A stretch of DNA of 64,000 bases from Sialis fuliginosa. Its lineage: Eukaryota > Arthropoda > Insecta > Megaloptera > Sialidae. Made by a program: the position numbers and the translations under genes. Positions 62,860 to 64,000 of the stretch are shown piece after piece. Under the pieces are notes generated by a model that did not search any database, was not told where the DNA came from, and saw only the letters and a program-made list of their open reading frames with translations. Numbering within the stretch: position 1 is the stretch's first letter; every line of letters begins with the position of its first letter. The stretch spans positions 3,472,001 through 3,536,000 of the forward strand of contig OY540810.1 in NCBI GenBank assembly GCA_961205875.1, written 5' to 3'.

Positions 62860-63000
62860 CTGATCTCAGACAGATGAAAGATGGCAGGCGGGTGCGGGTG
62901 CGTCCCGTCCGGGAGAGATCCAAACCCGAGTCCCCAAGCGCGCCACTTCTCTGTGGGGTTGTGTCTTTGAGGGTGTATTTTGGAGGGTTTAAAAGTCACG
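62860..63000. other. GC-rich block between two inverted MITE copies
   Basis: Unusually high G+C (GGCGGGTGCGGGTGCGTCCC and similar) within AT-rich DNA. Both strands are open for about 100 and 60 codons here, but neither peptide is recognised. It may be a fragment of another mobile element. Confidence 0.3.
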
Positions 63001-63423
63001 GTGTGGTGATTTAATTTAAGATAATAAAGTCGCTTATATTTCAATGTTTGTTAAATGCAGGGGTCAAAATTGGTCAGTAAAAGTCAGTTGTTTGTAACCC
63101 GGTCACTGAAAGTAAGTTTTTTTGGAAAAATGGTCAGTTTTGTCAGTTTTTTGGGTTTGGCATTCAAAGTTTTCACATCGGAGCCCTATTTCTCGTAAAA
63201 ATACTCACTATTTGACTTCAAAACGATACAATTACCGTGAAAAATATATTTAAATTATAAATAATGTTCTATTTAGTTTACTTATTTGTATTGTTTATTA
63301 CCAACTTTTAGAAGATATTTTATGATACAATTGTAACGTTTTTATACGTGAACATATAAACAACATAATCTTACCCTAGCACTGGTTATGCCAAGTTCGG
63401 ATAAGAAAAATTAACAAACATTA

Positions 63424-63753
63424 ATGTCCGGTATCATAAAGGACCTAACAAATTTGTTAGCTAACAAGCACTTTCAACTGAGATATCAAACTTATATGAC
63501 AGTTCTTTTGGAGTTTGTTGATGACTTTGACAAGTTTCGCGCACGCGTTGTAGGTAAATACAAACGGTATTAAAACAGTGGTGATGTTATGAAAATTATT
63601 TTGTACGGTCAAAGATGCCAACTGTGTTACAATTAGTTGAAGTGTCACTGCTCTAAATTCCATAACTAATCAATAGATACTAGTACAGTATTAATACCCC
63701 ATTTGAATGTAATTGTTAACAAATTTTGTTAGGTCTTTTATAATACCGGACAT
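63424..63753 (-). mobile_element. MITE family A, complete copy (A5)
   Basis: Both termini are present: ATGTCCGGTATCATAAAGGA and TTTTATAATACCGGACAT. The 330-bp copy has subterminal palindromes (CTAACAAATTTGTTAGC). Short open frames within it match those in A4 only because the DNA is shared. It is the best reference copy for the family. Confidence 0.85.
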
Positions 63754-64000
63754 AACTGTAATGTTTGTTACTTTTGTTATGAACATAATAAAAAGTTGGT
63801 AAGGGTTGGCTATGGGGATAGTGAAGGCCAATAATTATAAAAGTATTTTTTTAATAATCAGACCATCAATACACATTTTCGTAAATATCTCGACTCCAGG
63901 TCCAAAAAAAAAATAAACCTAACGGAGCACCAAACAAACATATGGTGTGAATATGGCTTCGATACGTCCAGTGTTTTAGGTATGTTGAAAATTCATACAT

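Larger units (their letters stand above)
58217..64000. other. Downstream flank of twist, repeat-rich
   Basis: This holds the twist 3' UTR (roughly the first 500-1000 bp), a Penelope-like ribozyme remnant, three copies of MITE family A, one large foldback element, a (TGTC)n run near 61966-61983, and a GC-rich block at 62860-63000. A hAT-like tip (ATACGTCCCTG) lies near 59613. No host exon was recognised. Confidence 0.55.

Noticed and set aside
62372..63663. Two open frames (62372-62719 + and 63457-63663 -) encode nearly the same peptide
   Set aside because: Both lie in opposite-facing copies of MITE family A. The shared peptide reflects shared DNA, and the frame is not kept in the other copies.
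1..64000. CRISPR arrays, operons, prokaryotic defence systems or viral genes
   Set aside because: None seen. Spliced metazoan genes and eukaryotic transposons explain the window.

Overview
The window is a stretch of AT-rich nuclear DNA from an arthropod, most likely an insect. Supporting evidence is GT-AG spliced genes with metazoan products, an intronless twist gene with the arthropod-style C-terminal WR motif, TTAGG-like microsatellite DNA, and many short non-autonomous DNA transposons. The order cannot be fixed from sequence alone. No bacterial, viral or organellar genes were seen.

Genes lie mainly in the first half. In order: a possible last exon of an upstream gene (180-230, +); a five-exon centriole-assembly gene of the STIL/Ana2 family (3093-5690, -); MOB1/Mats, the Hippo and mitotic-exit kinase co-activator (6213-9673, +); a small cysteine-rich zinc-ribbon-like protein (13622-13980, +); STEEP1/CXorf56 (19336-19986, +); LRRC34 (20253-22484, -); the mitophagy kinase PINK1 (23596-27807, -); and the ER tail-anchored ubiquitin-conjugating enzyme UBE2J2 (28936-32361, +). 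STIL/MOB1 and PINK1/UBE2J2 are head-to-head pairs that may share promoters, and STEEP1/LRRC34 are tail-to-tail 266 bp apart. Every multi-exon model below was joined by hand: all junctions are GT-AG and keep the reading frame from ATG to stop.

From 32.4 to 57.3 kb there is no convincing gene except transposon remnants. The bHLH mesoderm regulator twist (57269-58216, +) stands alone after this desert, followed by another repeat-rich flank. The repeats include at least nine distinguishable terminal-inverted-repeat families. Among them are a 0.8 kb foldback element with 311-bp arms, a hAT-like element with an exact 8-bp target duplication nested inside another element that may itself sit in a Helitron, a Harbinger-like element, a five-copy MITE family, a 20-bp tandem array inside one repeat family, and a remnant carrying a hammerhead-ribozyme-like core typical of Penelope-like elements. 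The genes do not form one pathway. The linkage of centrosome, Hippo, mitophagy and ERAD genes is probably ordinary genomic neighbourhood.
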